DNA of 55,883 nt from IMG/VR virus record IMGVR_UViG_3300020439_001829, positions 1-55,883 of that record. One strand, 5' to 3'. Shown here piece after piece: positions 17,235 through 26,440 of this stretch. The position numbers were made by a program, and so were the translations under genes. The first letter of the stretch is position 1. Every line of letters starts with the position of its first letter. The stretch comes from a virus. The notes beneath the pieces were generated by a model. It worked only from the letters and a program-made list of their open reading frames with translations, was not told where the DNA came from and did not search any database.

Positions 17235-17769
17235 AACAATCTCCCTCAACTACAACAATTACAGTGTATCTATCAGATTTAGTAAATTGTTGAACATGAT
17301 GTGCAGCGAATGCAGGAAATAAAACAAGTCTACCCTTTTTAGATGGGATGGTATCCCTAAATATTGTTAATCCACCACCCTCATAATCATCGTTTAAAAA
17401 TATTATACCAGTTACTTTATGTGTAGTATCTGTAGTGTCAAAATCTGAATGAAAAATAGTACCTGATTCAAACTTATCTACATTATAATATAATCCTTTT
17501 ATGTATCTAACTCCATCTAATTTAAATTTCCAATATAAAGTATTTGCCAATTTAGTAGAAACCCAAGCTCTTTCTTCAATTTCTTTATCTGGTATAACAC
17601 ACTTTTTATTATCATAACTTTCTCCATGAAAATCATAAAATTCATTACCATCAAATCTTTTGTCTACACCATTTTCATCGATATACTTCATCATATCATC
17701 ACATTCTTTTTCCGATAAAAAATTATCTTTAACTACACTCCATCTAAAATTTGGATTTGGTTTAGACAA
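17227..17769 (-). CDS. 2OG-Fe(II) oxygenase, prolyl-4-hydroxylase-like
   Basis: A 180-residue protein with H107 and D109 (FHSDFD), H157 (FAAHHV) and R167 (SDRYTV) as iron and 2-oxoglutarate ligands of the P4Hc fold. GIIFLNDDYEGGGLTIF is the shared core strand. It is the third of three tandem paralogues that overlap one another by 4-8 nt. It is the most diverged of the three. The hydroxylated target is unknown. Confidence 0.85.
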   Translation of the reverse strand: MSKPNPNFRWSVVKDNFLSEKECDDMMKYIDENGVDKRFDGNEFYDFHGESYDNKKCVIPDKEIEERAWVSTKLANTLYWKFKLDGVRYIKGLYYNVDKFESGTIFHSDFDTTDTTHKVTGIIFLNDDYEGGGLTIFRDTIPSKKGRLVLFPAFAAHHVQQFTKSDRYTVIVVVEGDCFV

Positions 17770-18367
17770 AATTATCTCCTATATAAAACTCTTGTATTGA
17801 ATATCGTGGACCTCTTTGTACATGAGAAACTCTATGCGATAGAAATGATGGAAAAATAGTGATGGTTCCTTTTTTCTTTGGTACTGTTATCCATTTTTCA
17901 TTTTTATCTTTCATACCAAATTGTAAATCACCACCCAAATAATCATCGTTCAACATAATAATACCTGTAAGTTTTCTTGAATATAAATCTTCACCATCAG
18001 TATGGTTCGTATCTATGTGCCAAGTATAATGGTCACTGGTATCATATTGTATATATTTTAATTCACCCTCTGGTTTATCAATATGAAATTGAAATGATTT
18101 TTCATTAACAATTTTAACCATAGTGTACATCTTATCTTGTAACCAACTCCAATCTAATTTTGGATTACTTCTATAATCACCTGGTTGTTCTAACAAATAA
18201 CTTTCTTTTGTTTTTCTGATTGAATCAATCATATGATTATCTTTATCTTCTGCTGAATCATCAACCACACAACCACCAACAATATTTTCAAAAGCGTTCA
18301 CTTCATTAATAATACCTAAACATTGTCCCTCATCTAATAGTGGTATTTGAACATATAAATTTTTCAT
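17762..18367 (-). CDS. 2OG-Fe(II) oxygenase, prolyl-4-hydroxylase-like
   Basis: A 201-residue protein with the complete P4Hc site: H117 and D119 (WHIDTN), H178 (LSHRV) and R188. TGIIMLNDDYLGGDLQFG and FPSFLSHRVSHV are nearly the same as in the gene upstream, which shows that the genes are paralogues. It overlaps both flanking oxygenase genes. It may modify the structural protein encoded just before the cluster, but this is inference from position. Confidence 0.87.
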   Translation of the reverse strand: MKNLYVQIPLLDEGQCLGIINEVNAFENIVGGCVVDDSAEDKDNHMIDSIRKTKESYLLEQPGDYRSNPKLDWSWLQDKMYTMVKIVNEKSFQFHIDKPEGELKYIQYDTSDHYTWHIDTNHTDGEDLYSRKLTGIIMLNDDYLGGDLQFGMKDKNEKWITVPKKKGTITIFPSFLSHRVSHVQRGPRYSIQEFYIGDNFV

Positions 18368-18960
18368 CGAAAAGTATTACCCTCCAACCAAGTTATAATT
18401 GAATATCGTTTACCTTTGGTTAATGGTGCAACTCTATGTGATAAGAATGATGGAAATACTAATAAACAACCTTTATCTCTATTACCTTTAAGTAACCCAC
18501 TACCCTCTGTATCAGTTAAACCAAACTCAAAATCTCCACCCTCATAATCATTACTATCTGATAACTGAATAATACCAGTAAGTTTTCTCATGGAACATTC
18601 ATGTCTACCATAATCGGTATGCCATTCATATCTACCACCAATTCCGTATTTCAAGAATCTAAGTTTATCTAAACCCTCTACATCGTAATTAAAATATTGT
18701 ATGTTTGCTATTTTTAAGGCAGATTCTATTTTGTTAAATAGTGCCTTGTCATCGAATGGTTTATTAATTCTATCAAAAATAATATCCTTGTTAAGTGTCT
18801 TCCTAACATTTTTATTAATAGTACCACCTTCATAATCACCTACTAATTCACCCTCTGTTAAATCTTCAGTGTCAAGTGATTTGATTATTTTATCACATTC
18901 TTCGTTACTTAGAAAGTTTTTTCGATATATAAGAAACTCAAACTTATCATTTTTTTTCAT
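18364..18960 (-). CDS. 2OG-Fe(II) oxygenase, prolyl-4-hydroxylase-like
   Basis: A 198-residue protein. H114 and D116 (WHTDYG), H175 (LSHRVAPL) and R185 (GKRYSI) complete the iron and 2-oxoglutarate site. It is the first of three tandem paralogues and starts 8 nt after a structural-type protein with a Hint domain. Phage enzymes of this family are proposed to hydroxylate proteins or small molecules. The target here is not known. Confidence 0.87.
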   Translation of the reverse strand: MKKNDKFEFLIYRKNFLSNEECDKIIKSLDTEDLTEGELVGDYEGGTINKNVRKTLNKDIIFDRINKPFDDKALFNKIESALKIANIQYFNYDVEGLDKLRFLKYGIGGRYEWHTDYGRHECSMRKLTGIIQLSDSNDYEGGDFEFGLTDTEGSGLLKGNRDKGCLLVFPSFLSHRVAPLTKGKRYSIITWLEGNTFR

Positions 18961-18968
18961 CTATCCTC

Positions 18969-20480
18969 TTAGTCTTTTCTTGGTAAATTATGAACCAATA
19001 TATCTGAACTGAAATATGTATCAATATCCTCTACATCTAATGAATAAAATGTGACAGGATTATCTACGAAAGTATCCTCTTTTGAAACAATTGTTATCTC
19101 ATTACCATCTTTATCAAATAACTTATCACCAGGTTGTAAATCCCAGCCAGGTCTGAAACGGTAATTATTACTACCAGAATCAAATACAAATGTTGATGCC
19201 AATTGATGTCTTTGATATTGTTGATTATTACTTCCACTAATTGTATAGTAGAAAGATGCTTCAGATTCATTTTTACCTACAACAACTGAACCACTAAAGA
19301 AACTACCATCTAAATCATCGGTATTCCAATTAGCAAAATTTAAATCTGTATTTGGCATTCCAATTGGTTGATATGATTTAACTACATCACCAACTTGAAT
19401 ATCTTGAATTTCTTTTGTAGAACCATCATACATACGAATTTCACTTCCACTTATTGAACTTGCACCTTGATATGAATGTAGTGGCCAAACAGCCCAACCA
19501 TCACTTCTATTGTCTGGTTCTATCAAATGTGATTTGTATGGATTATAAAAAGAAGCAAGTATTTGAGTATCTTCTGGTGTTAATAAAGTTATACACCTAC
19601 CCATACCGAGATATTTTTTACCACTACTCTCACTACCAGAACTAATTATAAATTTTTCGGATATCATACTTTTACCAGTTGCTGCAGAACCCTCTGAACC
19701 AGTAACATTTAACCAATTCCATACCATCGAACTTGATGGTTCTAAATCTGAACGATATGAATTTAAGAAAATACTACCACTCATCTTTACTGAAAATGAT
19801 GCATCAAATTGGGTTGTCTTACTAACATAATCTGGCCAATCACCAATTCCCTCACCTTGAGTTTTTGATGATGAAACATATACTGGGATTAAACTTGAAC
19901 TTACTGGTGAAGTATTTAAAAGTCTTCTAAATTCTCTTTTATCATATGAACTACTTGCGATTGAATATAAATTATCATTTACATTACCTGGTGAATCAAA
20001 AAATAAATGAAATGTATTAGCATGTTCATCCGTACCTCTCATATCCATGTATTGTCTTTCATTAATATCAGCAGTATTATTGAAAGAACAACTAATATTA
20101 TTTGCTGCAAAACTTGAAGATATATATGGTCTTTGAGTCATAGGTGGATTTTCACCAAATGGATGACGATTTGCATCTGAACCATATATCACCACATTAT
20201 CAAAACTTTGTGTTGCTGCATAATTTGATATATAAGTAAATAACTCTGGTTCTGTATCAGTTGTCTGTGCAGTAAATAAGTTAGTGTTATTTTCAAAGAA
20301 TTTTATTTCATCAGTACCATTCTCGATAGTAAAATCTATACCACCAATTATGGCTGCTCTACTTTTATTTGGCCAACCACCTGCACTACCTGTTATGTAA
20401 TTCCAAAATGATTTACTTCTTGATTCTACATCAGATTTTTGTTTATAGTTTTTAAATTGTTCTTTTGTAATTGTGGGCAT
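18969..20480 (-). CDS. structural-type protein with C-terminal Hint (hedgehog/intein) domain
   Basis: A 503-residue protein. The N-terminal two thirds are Ser/Asn-rich (several SSS runs) and look like a fibre or appendage protein. From about residue 340, SEIRMYDGSTKEIQDIQVGD and the end motif TYFSSDILVHN (to residue 498) form a Hint domain with the penultimate His497 and Asn498. Only five residues follow it. The first Hint residue is not Cys but lies in a Ser-rich stretch, so cleavage may be altered or absent. SD GGAG precedes the ATG. Confidence 0.75.
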   Translation of the reverse strand: MPTITKEQFKNYKQKSDVESRSKSFWNYITGSAGGWPNKSRAAIIGGIDFTIENGTDEIKFFENNTNLFTAQTTDTEPELFTYISNYAATQSFDNVVIYGSDANRHPFGENPPMTQRPYISSSFAANNISCSFNNTADINERQYMDMRGTDEHANTFHLFFDSPGNVNDNLYSIASSSYDKREFRRLLNTSPVSSSLIPVYVSSSKTQGEGIGDWPDYVSKTTQFDASFSVKMSGSIFLNSYRSDLEPSSSMVWNWLNVTGSEGSAATGKSMISEKFIISSGSESSGKKYLGMGRCITLLTPEDTQILASFYNPYKSHLIEPDNRSDGWAVWPLHSYQGASSISGSEIRMYDGSTKEIQDIQVGDVVKSYQPIGMPNTDLNFANWNTDDLDGSFFSGSVVVGKNESEASFYYTISGSNNQQYQRHQLASTFVFDSGSNNYRFRPGWDLQPGDKLFDKDGNEITIVSKEDTFVDNPVTFYSLDVEDIDTYFSSDILVHNLPRKD

Positions 20481-20513
20481 TTAAATCTCCATTTTATCAA
20501 TAATAAATATCAT

Positions 20514-21065
20514 TTATTGTAATAAATCTACAATATTTCCTTTCAATCCATTTTCTTTTAATGCATGTAATAAAGCTATTTTATTCCATATTTCAATATC
20601 AAATATCAGATGAGTATAACCTTGACCATACAAATATTTGAATCCTTGTTGAGAAATAGAATAATCATTTATACCACGATAATCCTTATCAATCCAAATA
20701 TTATAACCATACAATCTTTTATCACCAAATTGCATAACAAGTTCAGATTCAGAATAACTTGGTGTATTGTAAATAGGGCAACCATTTTTATCCCATGATT
20801 TAAATATTTTACTACCAGCCCACAACCAAGATATAATTCTCTCGCCATCAGTAATATACATAAACTTATCACCATTTTTAATTCTAAAATCAAAATCTGA
20901 TTCTGTCCACATACCATCATAATCATCAATGTCTTTATTAAATAACTCTAATTGTTTATTGAGATTATCTGGTTTACCAACTTTGAAATTAGGATTTAGT
21001 TTTACATTTCGTTGATGATAAAGATTACATTCAACTCGTATTAATTTTTCTTTACTACTTTCCAT
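20514..21065 (-). CDS. GNAT-like acyltransferase
   Basis: A 183-residue protein. ERIISWLWAG and GYNIWIDKDYRGINDYS resemble the central strands and acyl-CoA loop region of GNAT enzymes, followed by the helix-strand ending GYTHLIFDIEIWNKIALLHA. The Q/R-x-x-G-x-G/A loop is not canonical. It overlaps the AMP-forming ligase gene by 25 nt, so the ligase could activate an acyl group that this protein transfers. Function is inferred. Confidence 0.5.
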   Translation of the reverse strand: MESSKEKLIRVECNLYHQRNVKLNPNFKVGKPDNLNKQLELFNKDIDDYDGMWTESDFDFRIKNGDKFMYITDGERIISWLWAGSKIFKSWDKNGCPIYNTPSYSESELVMQFGDKRLYGYNIWIDKDYRGINDYSISQQGFKYLYGQGYTHLIFDIEIWNKIALLHALKENGLKGNIVDLLQ

Positions 21066-21724
21066 CCACTCTTCTTCACTATATTATCACTTCTACCTGT
21101 CCAATAAAAGAACTCACCATCGAATCTAAATATATCGTTAGTATCATAATAATCTCCATCATAATTAGATAACATTGCATTCCCTCTTAAATGTAAAGTT
21201 TTATCCAACATAATATCCCAACCACTTAATCTTCTTAGACCAGTATGAACTTTATCACCTTTAGTAAAATCAGTTCCAAAAACAATTGGTACACACTCAG
21301 TAGAACCATATCCATGCATTACTTTTTGTACACCCAACTCTAACATAAACTCTATATCATCTATTGATGTTTCTTCAGCACCTATTAACATATGTTCTAT
21401 TCCACTTAAATCTGGTCGTAATCCACTTTCTTTTAACATTCTTACCATTGTAGGTATTAATATTAATTTTGTAGGTTTCTCTGATAACATCTCAACAAAA
21501 ACTTCTGGTGAGAATTTATTATCAAATACTTTACCACCAACTTGTTCTAATGGAACTGCCATAATGTAAACACCAATAGTATGTCTTGGTATAAAATTCA
21601 AAAGTACATCTGATTCTTTTAAATCAAATAACTTTATATTTCTATCAATAGCATCTTGTAAAGATTCTTTTGTATGTAATATATCCTTTGGTTCACCTGT
21701 AGAACCAGTGGTTTTAAACTTCAC
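21041..21724 (-). CDS. shortened AMP-forming acyl ligase (ANL superfamily)
   Basis: I favour the GTG at 21724 as start, since it sits behind GGGG and overlaps the upstream stop; the open frame extends to 21787. The 227-residue product begins almost at the A3 motif TTGSTGEPK (5-13). It then has HGYGSTECVPI (A5), YDTNDIFRFDGEFFYWTGRSD (A7/A8 region, here split) and IVKKSGWKV. ANL enzymes have about 500 residues; this one lacks the domain before the P-loop and most of the C-terminal lid. It could adenylate an acid, with thioester transfer left to a partner. Confidence 0.75.
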   Translation of the reverse strand: MKFKTTGSTGEPKDILHTKESLQDAIDRNIKLFDLKESDVLLNFIPRHTIGVYIMAVPLEQVGGKVFDNKFSPEVFVEMLSEKPTKLILIPTMVRMLKESGLRPDLSGIEHMLIGAEETSIDDIEFMLELGVQKVMHGYGSTECVPIVFGTDFTKGDKVHTGLRRLSGWDIMLDKTLHLRGNAMLSNYDGDYYDTNDIFRFDGEFFYWTGRSDNIVKKSGWKVVKKN

Positions 21725-22124
21725 TTTTACCCCACTTGATAATATTCCAAACTCTTTCATGAACATAATGTGTAACAATAAATGCAATGTTACTATATAT
21801 TGTCCACTCTAAAGATGAACTATTATCTAATCCTAAGGCCTTTCCTATAAAGAATAGTACTATGAAAGAATAAACTCTCCAAGTAATTGTTTTAACAATA
21901 CTTCTTCGTTTGCTATCACTTTCATTTAATCTATCCCAATTAACACGATTCCAAATATATTCATGTATAAGATAACTTACAAACCCTATCGTATAACTTG
22001 CAACTACTAATTTCAATGCAAATCCACTACCATATCCTAACAGAGAAGATAGTAAAAATATCGAAAGTAATCCTGCAGTTCTATAACTTAAGGTTTTAAC
22101 TATTGTTCTGTAATTTTTATCCAT
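21714..22124 (-). CDS. membrane protein with two DUF2061 units
   Basis: A 136-residue protein. VKTLSYRTAGLLSIFLLSS and VKTITWRVYSFIVLFFIG begin two similar halves, each with two hydrophobic segments and ending in an H/E-x-x-W-N pattern (YLIHEYIWN, THYVHERVWN). This is the DUF2061 pattern, here duplicated within one chain. It would lie in the host inner membrane. In bacteria DUF2061 genes sit near sulfate-activation genes, which may link it to the APS-kinase-like gene; the role is unknown. Confidence 0.75.
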   Translation of the reverse strand: MDKNYRTIVKTLSYRTAGLLSIFLLSSLLGYGSGFALKLVVASYTIGFVSYLIHEYIWNRVNWDRLNESDSKRRSIVKTITWRVYSFIVLFFIGKALGLDNSSSLEWTIYSNIAFIVTHYVHERVWNIIKWGKSEV

Positions 22125-22361
22125 TTATGCTCCTTGTTGAATTTGACTCATCATATTTTTTGGTATTGAACCACAATTACCACACGCGAATACTTGTATT
22201 GGTACTATTGCCTCTTTACCTGTTGGACTCATTAATGCAGATATTCTCTTCAAAAAGAATGATTGTATGAAAGATGCGTTTCCACACTCCTCACATTGAA
22301 TCGTATCTGCTTTTGAAATATCTATTTCTTGTGGTGGTTCTTGGTATTTTCTATCACTCAT
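22125..22361 (-). CDS. small zinc-ribbon protein
   Basis: A 78-residue protein. IQCEECGNASF and VFACGNCGSIP provide two CxxC knuckles about 35 residues apart, the arrangement of a zinc ribbon. It starts inside the stop of the clamp-loader gene (ATGA) and is followed directly by the DUF2061 gene. Small zinc ribbons in this place of T4-like phages may act in transcription or replication, but no specific role is recognised. Confidence 0.7.
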   Translation of the reverse strand: MSDRKYQEPPQEIDISKADTIQCEECGNASFIQSFFLKRISALMSPTGKEAIVPIQVFACGNCGSIPKNMMSQIQQGA

Positions 22362-23284
22362 TTTATCTTCCCTATTATTTCTATGAACATTGCCATAATG
22401 TTAATTTCTTTATCAACAACTACCGCATCTGATTGTTGGTATTGTGCAAGTACTAATATACACTCTGCTACATGTCCTCTACCCCAGTCATCAACAGTGT
22501 CAAATAATAATCTGAACAAATCAGAAAAATCTGTCACTTTTGAATCTGCAAGTAATTGTCTTATATTTTTAAACGAATTCTTTTTATCTTGTGTTTTTAA
22601 GATTTCTAACACTTGGTTCTTGTAATCACTTTGGATACTCATTCCCTCATCAATAACTAACTTGTTATCAACCACCTGTCTTTGTGCAGCATTGATTACT
22701 CTTCTGATATCTGGATAACCACCATTCACTATTGTTACGATATCTTCTATCTCATTTGTAACATTCTCTTTAGTTAAGATATTACCCAAATGAACTGCAA
22801 CTTGTTTTCTATCTGGTGGTATAATCTGAAATGATTGACACCTTGATTGTATTGGGTCAATGATTCTCTCAACATAATTACAAGTTAAAATAAACCTACA
22901 ATGTTTTGAGAATGTTTCCATTAAGTTTCTCAATGCAGCCTGAGCATTTGGTGTAATGTAATCACACTCATCCAAGATAATAACTTTCATCTCTTGGAAT
23001 CCGAGTGTTGAGGCAAAGTTCTTAACCTTATCACGAACCACCTCTACACTATTTTCATCCGATGCATTGATATATAGATAATCACAATCTATATTATTAA
23101 CAAGTAATTTAGCGAGAGTGGTTTTACCTGTACCGGCTCTTCCAAACAATAGAAGATGTGGTAAATCTCCACTCTCAAGATACAACTTGACCTTACTCTT
23201 CAAGTGGTCGTTTCCGATGTAAGAATCAAGCGATGAAGGCCGATACTTTTCAACCCATAATGTATTTTTTATTTCTTTTTCCAT
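22358..23284 (-). CDS. 44: clamp-loader ATPase (T4 gp44-like)
   Basis: The ATG at 23284 is the start; the upstream TTG is part of the overlapping junction. The 308-residue AAA+ protein has VEKYRPSSLD, Walker A GRAGTGKT (48-55), Walker B VIILDECD and the SRC motif PIQSRCQSF, all typical of RFC/gp44. It would form a complex with gp62 and open the sliding clamp. The start overlaps the end of a methylase gene by 16 nt, in exactly the way the two methylase genes overlap each other. Confidence 0.93.
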   Translation of the reverse strand: MEKEIKNTLWVEKYRPSSLDSYIGNDHLKSKVKLYLESGDLPHLLLFGRAGTGKTTLAKLLVNNIDCDYLYINASDENSVEVVRDKVKNFASTLGFQEMKVIILDECDYITPNAQAALRNLMETFSKHCRFILTCNYVERIIDPIQSRCQSFQIIPPDRKQVAVHLGNILTKENVTNEIEDIVTIVNGGYPDIRRVINAAQRQVVDNKLVIDEGMSIQSDYKNQVLEILKTQDKKNSFKNIRQLLADSKVTDFSDLFRLLFDTVDDWGRGHVAECILVLAQYQQSDAVVVDKEINIMAMFIEIIGKIK

Positions 23285-24483
23285 ATCCAAATTGGTTCTC
23301 CAAATGCTGTGTTTTGTGTTTCTTGTGTTTTTTCTTTTAGTTCTTCATTAAAATATTCACTCTTGGCATTTCCTGCACCACCACTATTGAATCGTTTAGT
23401 CATTTCCATTCCTATACAACCATAGTATTCCATACCTTGTGATTTCAAATAATCATTCATTGGATTACAGATTTCTAAATAACCCTTATCTGGTGCAGAA
23501 TATACATCTGAAATATTAACTGCAATTATACCATCTTTCTTTAAAGTAAATATCAACTTGCCAAGTGTAGAATGCAAAAAATCTTCATTCCATCTATCAA
23601 TATTTGTATATCGTTTATAACTTTGTGTATCCTCATCCGAATACTTTTCAATATTAAAATATGGTGGTGAAGTAAAAATTGTATCGAAGTAATTTTCATA
23701 CTTAGTATAATCTACATCTTCTGCAGGTGAACAAATCAATTCTACTTCTTTTGGTTCTTCAAAAAATGTTTGATGTTTTTTATAGAACTCAACTTGTTTC
23801 TGATAGTTTGGATGGTTGTTTGTGTTTGGGTCAATCCCAACGAATGATTTTGTTGTCTCTCCACAATAAAACCCAGCCAACCTATCACCCCAACCAGCAG
23901 AAAAATCGAGTACATTAACACTTTTAAAATAATCATAAAATCCTTTCGCGATACTTGGTTTGAATTGTGATGCCACATATTTTCTTAATGTGGTTGCCAT
24001 TCTAATACTTTGTAAATCAACCTTTGTTAATACTTGTTCTAATGTATAGAATGCCCTAACAATTGTTTTGATTCCTTTTACTGTCTGCCATGTTCTCCAA
24101 CCACTCGGTGTTCTCACCCAATCAACTTTCCATCTATTCTCTATATGAAATCCATTTGATGCATTGTTACCTGAATTATCTTTCTTGAAATATAAATCAG
24201 TTAGTGGATAATTATATTGATTTTCATTTCTTGGAAACCATTTACCCTCAACTAAAATATCATTAAACTGAACACCCTTTAATTTATTCAAACTCTTTAG
24301 TGTGTCCTCTTCTGATATCTCTGGTATTGGACATGGATATGTATGTAGACATTCTGATAACTCTTGTATCACATCATCTTTTTCATAAGTTTCCATAATC
24401 ATTTGCCACTCATCTTCAGGTATATAAAGATAAGGTTTCATATTATAAAACTTCTTAAAATATTCTTTTACACTTTTTTCCAT
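23269..24483 (-). CDS. DNA methylase-like protein (copy 2)
   Basis: A 404-residue protein. VLDFSAGWGDRLAGFY is the SAM-binding motif, and DTIFTSPPYFNIEKYSD carries the TSPPY catalytic motif of beta-class N4-cytosine or N6-adenine methylases. A long N-terminal region (about 190 residues) and the C-terminal RFNSGGAGNAKSEYF and EPIWIWKK blocks are shared with its upstream paralogue. It may modify phage DNA. ATG at 24483 follows the junction TTTGGATATGG, the same sequence that ends the previous gene. Confidence 0.8.
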   Translation of the reverse strand: MEKSVKEYFKKFYNMKPYLYIPEDEWQMIMETYEKDDVIQELSECLHTYPCPIPEISEEDTLKSLNKLKGVQFNDILVEGKWFPRNENQYNYPLTDLYFKKDNSGNNASNGFHIENRWKVDWVRTPSGWRTWQTVKGIKTIVRAFYTLEQVLTKVDLQSIRMATTLRKYVASQFKPSIAKGFYDYFKSVNVLDFSAGWGDRLAGFYCGETTKSFVGIDPNTNNHPNYQKQVEFYKKHQTFFEEPKEVELICSPAEDVDYTKYENYFDTIFTSPPYFNIEKYSDEDTQSYKRYTNIDRWNEDFLHSTLGKLIFTLKKDGIIAVNISDVYSAPDKGYLEICNPMNDYLKSQGMEYYGCIGMEMTKRFNSGGAGNAKSEYFNEELKEKTQETQNTAFGEPIWIWKKK

Positions 24484-25706
24484 ATCCAAATAGGTTCACA
24501 AAATGTTTTATCTTTTGTTGTTTCAGCCAGTTCCCTCGTTTCATCTTTAAATCGTTCTTCTGCAGCAGTTCCTGCTCCACCACTATTTGGTCTCTTTGCC
24601 ATCTCCATACCAATACAACCTTGATACTCTGAATCACCAAATGTACTTATGAAATCATTCATAGGATTACAAATCTCTAACCATGTTTTTCCATTAGTAC
24701 CCATTCGTTTTATCTTGGCTCCACTACTTGCATAAACATCACTAATATTTACTAATAAATGTCCACCACTTTTTATTGAAGGCCAGATTTTTTCTATTGT
24801 TTTTTGTAAGAACTTTTCATTCCACTCATCAATAGTTTTATATCTAACCCAACTCTGAGTATCATCATAACTATATCTCTCAACACTAAAATAAGGTGGT
24901 GATGTGAAGACTGTATCATACATATTTTCTCTGTATTCAAAATCCTCTGCAGGTATTTCTACGAACATACTCTTTTTATCAACCTCAAACATAGTTCTAT
25001 GTTTTTCATAAAATTGTTTCTGTTCTTCATAGATAGGATGATTTTCTTTTCGTGGGTCTAACCCAATATAAAACTCTCCTGTCTCACTTGCATAGAATCC
25101 AGCCAATCTATCTCCCCATCCTGCTGAGAAATCTAATATACTTTTACTACCCAATTTATCATATAATACCTTGGCAACATTTGGTTTGAATTGAGAACAA
25201 ATATACTTTCTCAAACTCAACATGATTCTTAAGTTACCTGCATCAATCTTTGATAACTTAAGTGAATATGCAGAACCCATCAAACTTATCATATATTTTT
25301 CTGTTTCCCAAGTTCTCTTTGGGCCTGGGGCAATTGTACCATCAACACTCCATCTATTTTTTTGTTGGAAATAATTACTGGCAGCATTACCTGTATTATT
25401 TCTTCTGAAGTATTGTTGTTTACCTTCCCAAGTTAAATCATATTTGTATTCAGTTCCCTCTCGGGCAAACCATTCTCCCTCAATGAGAATCTCATTGTGT
25501 CTCATACCCTTTAATTTCCGAAGAGCCTTTAACGAATCTTCTTCAGAAATATCGGCGTAAGGAATGGGATAATCCATCGCAACTTTTGCCAAAGATTCTT
25601 TTACATCATCTTTATCGAAAGTTCTTTTGATGTATTCCCATTCCTCTTCACCAATAAAGAGATATGGTTCCATGTTTTTGAACTTGTCAAAATACTCTAA
25701 ATACAT
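24468..25706 (-). CDS. DNA methylase-like protein (copy 1)
   Basis: A 412-residue paralogue of the next gene. ILDFSAGWGDRLAGFYASE is the SAM site and VFTSPPYFSVERYSYDD the TSPPY catalytic motif. MYLEYFDKFKNMEPYLFIGE aligns with the start of copy 2, and both proteins end in EPIWIWKK. It overlaps the sliding-clamp stop by one nucleotide. The pair interrupts the usual clamp to clamp-loader gene order of T4-like phages. Target base and site are not known. Confidence 0.8.
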   Translation of the reverse strand: MYLEYFDKFKNMEPYLFIGEEEWEYIKRTFDKDDVKESLAKVAMDYPIPYADISEEDSLKALRKLKGMRHNEILIEGEWFAREGTEYKYDLTWEGKQQYFRRNNTGNAASNYFQQKNRWSVDGTIAPGPKRTWETEKYMISLMGSAYSLKLSKIDAGNLRIMLSLRKYICSQFKPNVAKVLYDKLGSKSILDFSAGWGDRLAGFYASETGEFYIGLDPRKENHPIYEEQKQFYEKHRTMFEVDKKSMFVEIPAEDFEYRENMYDTVFTSPPYFSVERYSYDDTQSWVRYKTIDEWNEKFLQKTIEKIWPSIKSGGHLLVNISDVYASSGAKIKRMGTNGKTWLEICNPMNDFISTFGDSEYQGCIGMEMAKRPNSGGAGTAAEERFKDETRELAETTKDKTFCEPIWIWKKV

Positions 25707-26434
25707 TAATTAACTTGTTGTGTTGCTACTAAGTAGTACTCCGAATAGTAATCATCAATATTAAAACTGATAGTTGCAATACCTTGTGAACTCACTTTAA
25801 GAACTGCCTTTTGACATTCTTTATTTGCAGTTAAGATATTTGCAAACATTGTAGCATTAAATGATACAACATCTATATCACCAGTCTTCTTACCCGTAAC
25901 TGGAATTGTAACTCTGTTTGTTGCAACATTACTAAATCCAATAATCACTTCCACATTTTCACCATTTACAGCAATTGTAAAAGTATCTGTATCAGGTAGA
26001 GCACTTTTACCACCAATAAATGTATTGATGAATTGTGAATCAATATCGAGTTCTAAATCCCACTCACTCGGAAGATTTTTCAAATCTGGTGGTGTAGGTA
26101 TTACAGATAAATCACTCAACATATATTTTGATTTAGTTCCGTTACTATCTTTCATTTCAGCACTAACGAATTTATCACCCATTTGTGCGAAATCGACTTC
26201 AACATCTTCACCCAAAATTTTCATCAAAGAAACAAATTGACCAGTGTTATAAACACCGACTGTAGATGGGTCTATATCAGTAAAATTACTTAGTTTTACA
26301 GAACCAACTAATGATTTGTCTCCACTTATAAATCTCGTGGATAGAGAGTTTCCATCACTTGTCCACTTAACAGATTTGATTTCTCCGCCAAGTGTGTATT
26401 TTTCTATGAATCGCAATAATGCAGATTGTTTCAT
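25706..26434 (-). CDS. 45: sliding clamp (T4 gp45-like)
   Basis: I prefer the second ATG (26434), nine nucleotides behind AGGAG; the ATG at 26440 is only three away. The 242-residue product matches gp45 in size and pattern: LLRFIEKYTLGGEIKSV at the N-terminus, DLSVIPTPPD in the linker region and a C-terminal half with VSFNATMFANIL. It would trimerise around DNA and tether the polymerase. It lies directly downstream of the polymerase gene, and upstream of it is an AT-rich element. Confidence 0.88.
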   Translation of the reverse strand: MKQSALLRFIEKYTLGGEIKSVKWTSDGNSLSTRFISGDKSLVGSVKLSNFTDIDPSTVGVYNTGQFVSLMKILGEDVEVDFAQMGDKFVSAEMKDSNGTKSKYMLSDLSVIPTPPDLKNLPSEWDLELDIDSQFINTFIGGKSALPDTDTFTIAVNGENVEVIIGFSNVATNRVTIPVTGKKTGDIDVVSFNATMFANILTANKECQKAVLKVSSQGIATISFNIDDYYSEYYLVATQQVN

Positions 26435-26440
26435 AACCAT

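Noticed and set aside
18969-20480. Active intein inside a structural gene
   Set aside because: Only five residues follow the Hint end and no Cys or obvious nucleophile follows the His-Asn pair, so protein splicing with a real C-extein is unlikely.
20669-20929. 86-codon minus-strand frame inside the GNAT-like gene
   Set aside because: It is rich in Met, Leu and Ile from a shifted frame, has no ribosome site and lies fully within the better-supported gene.
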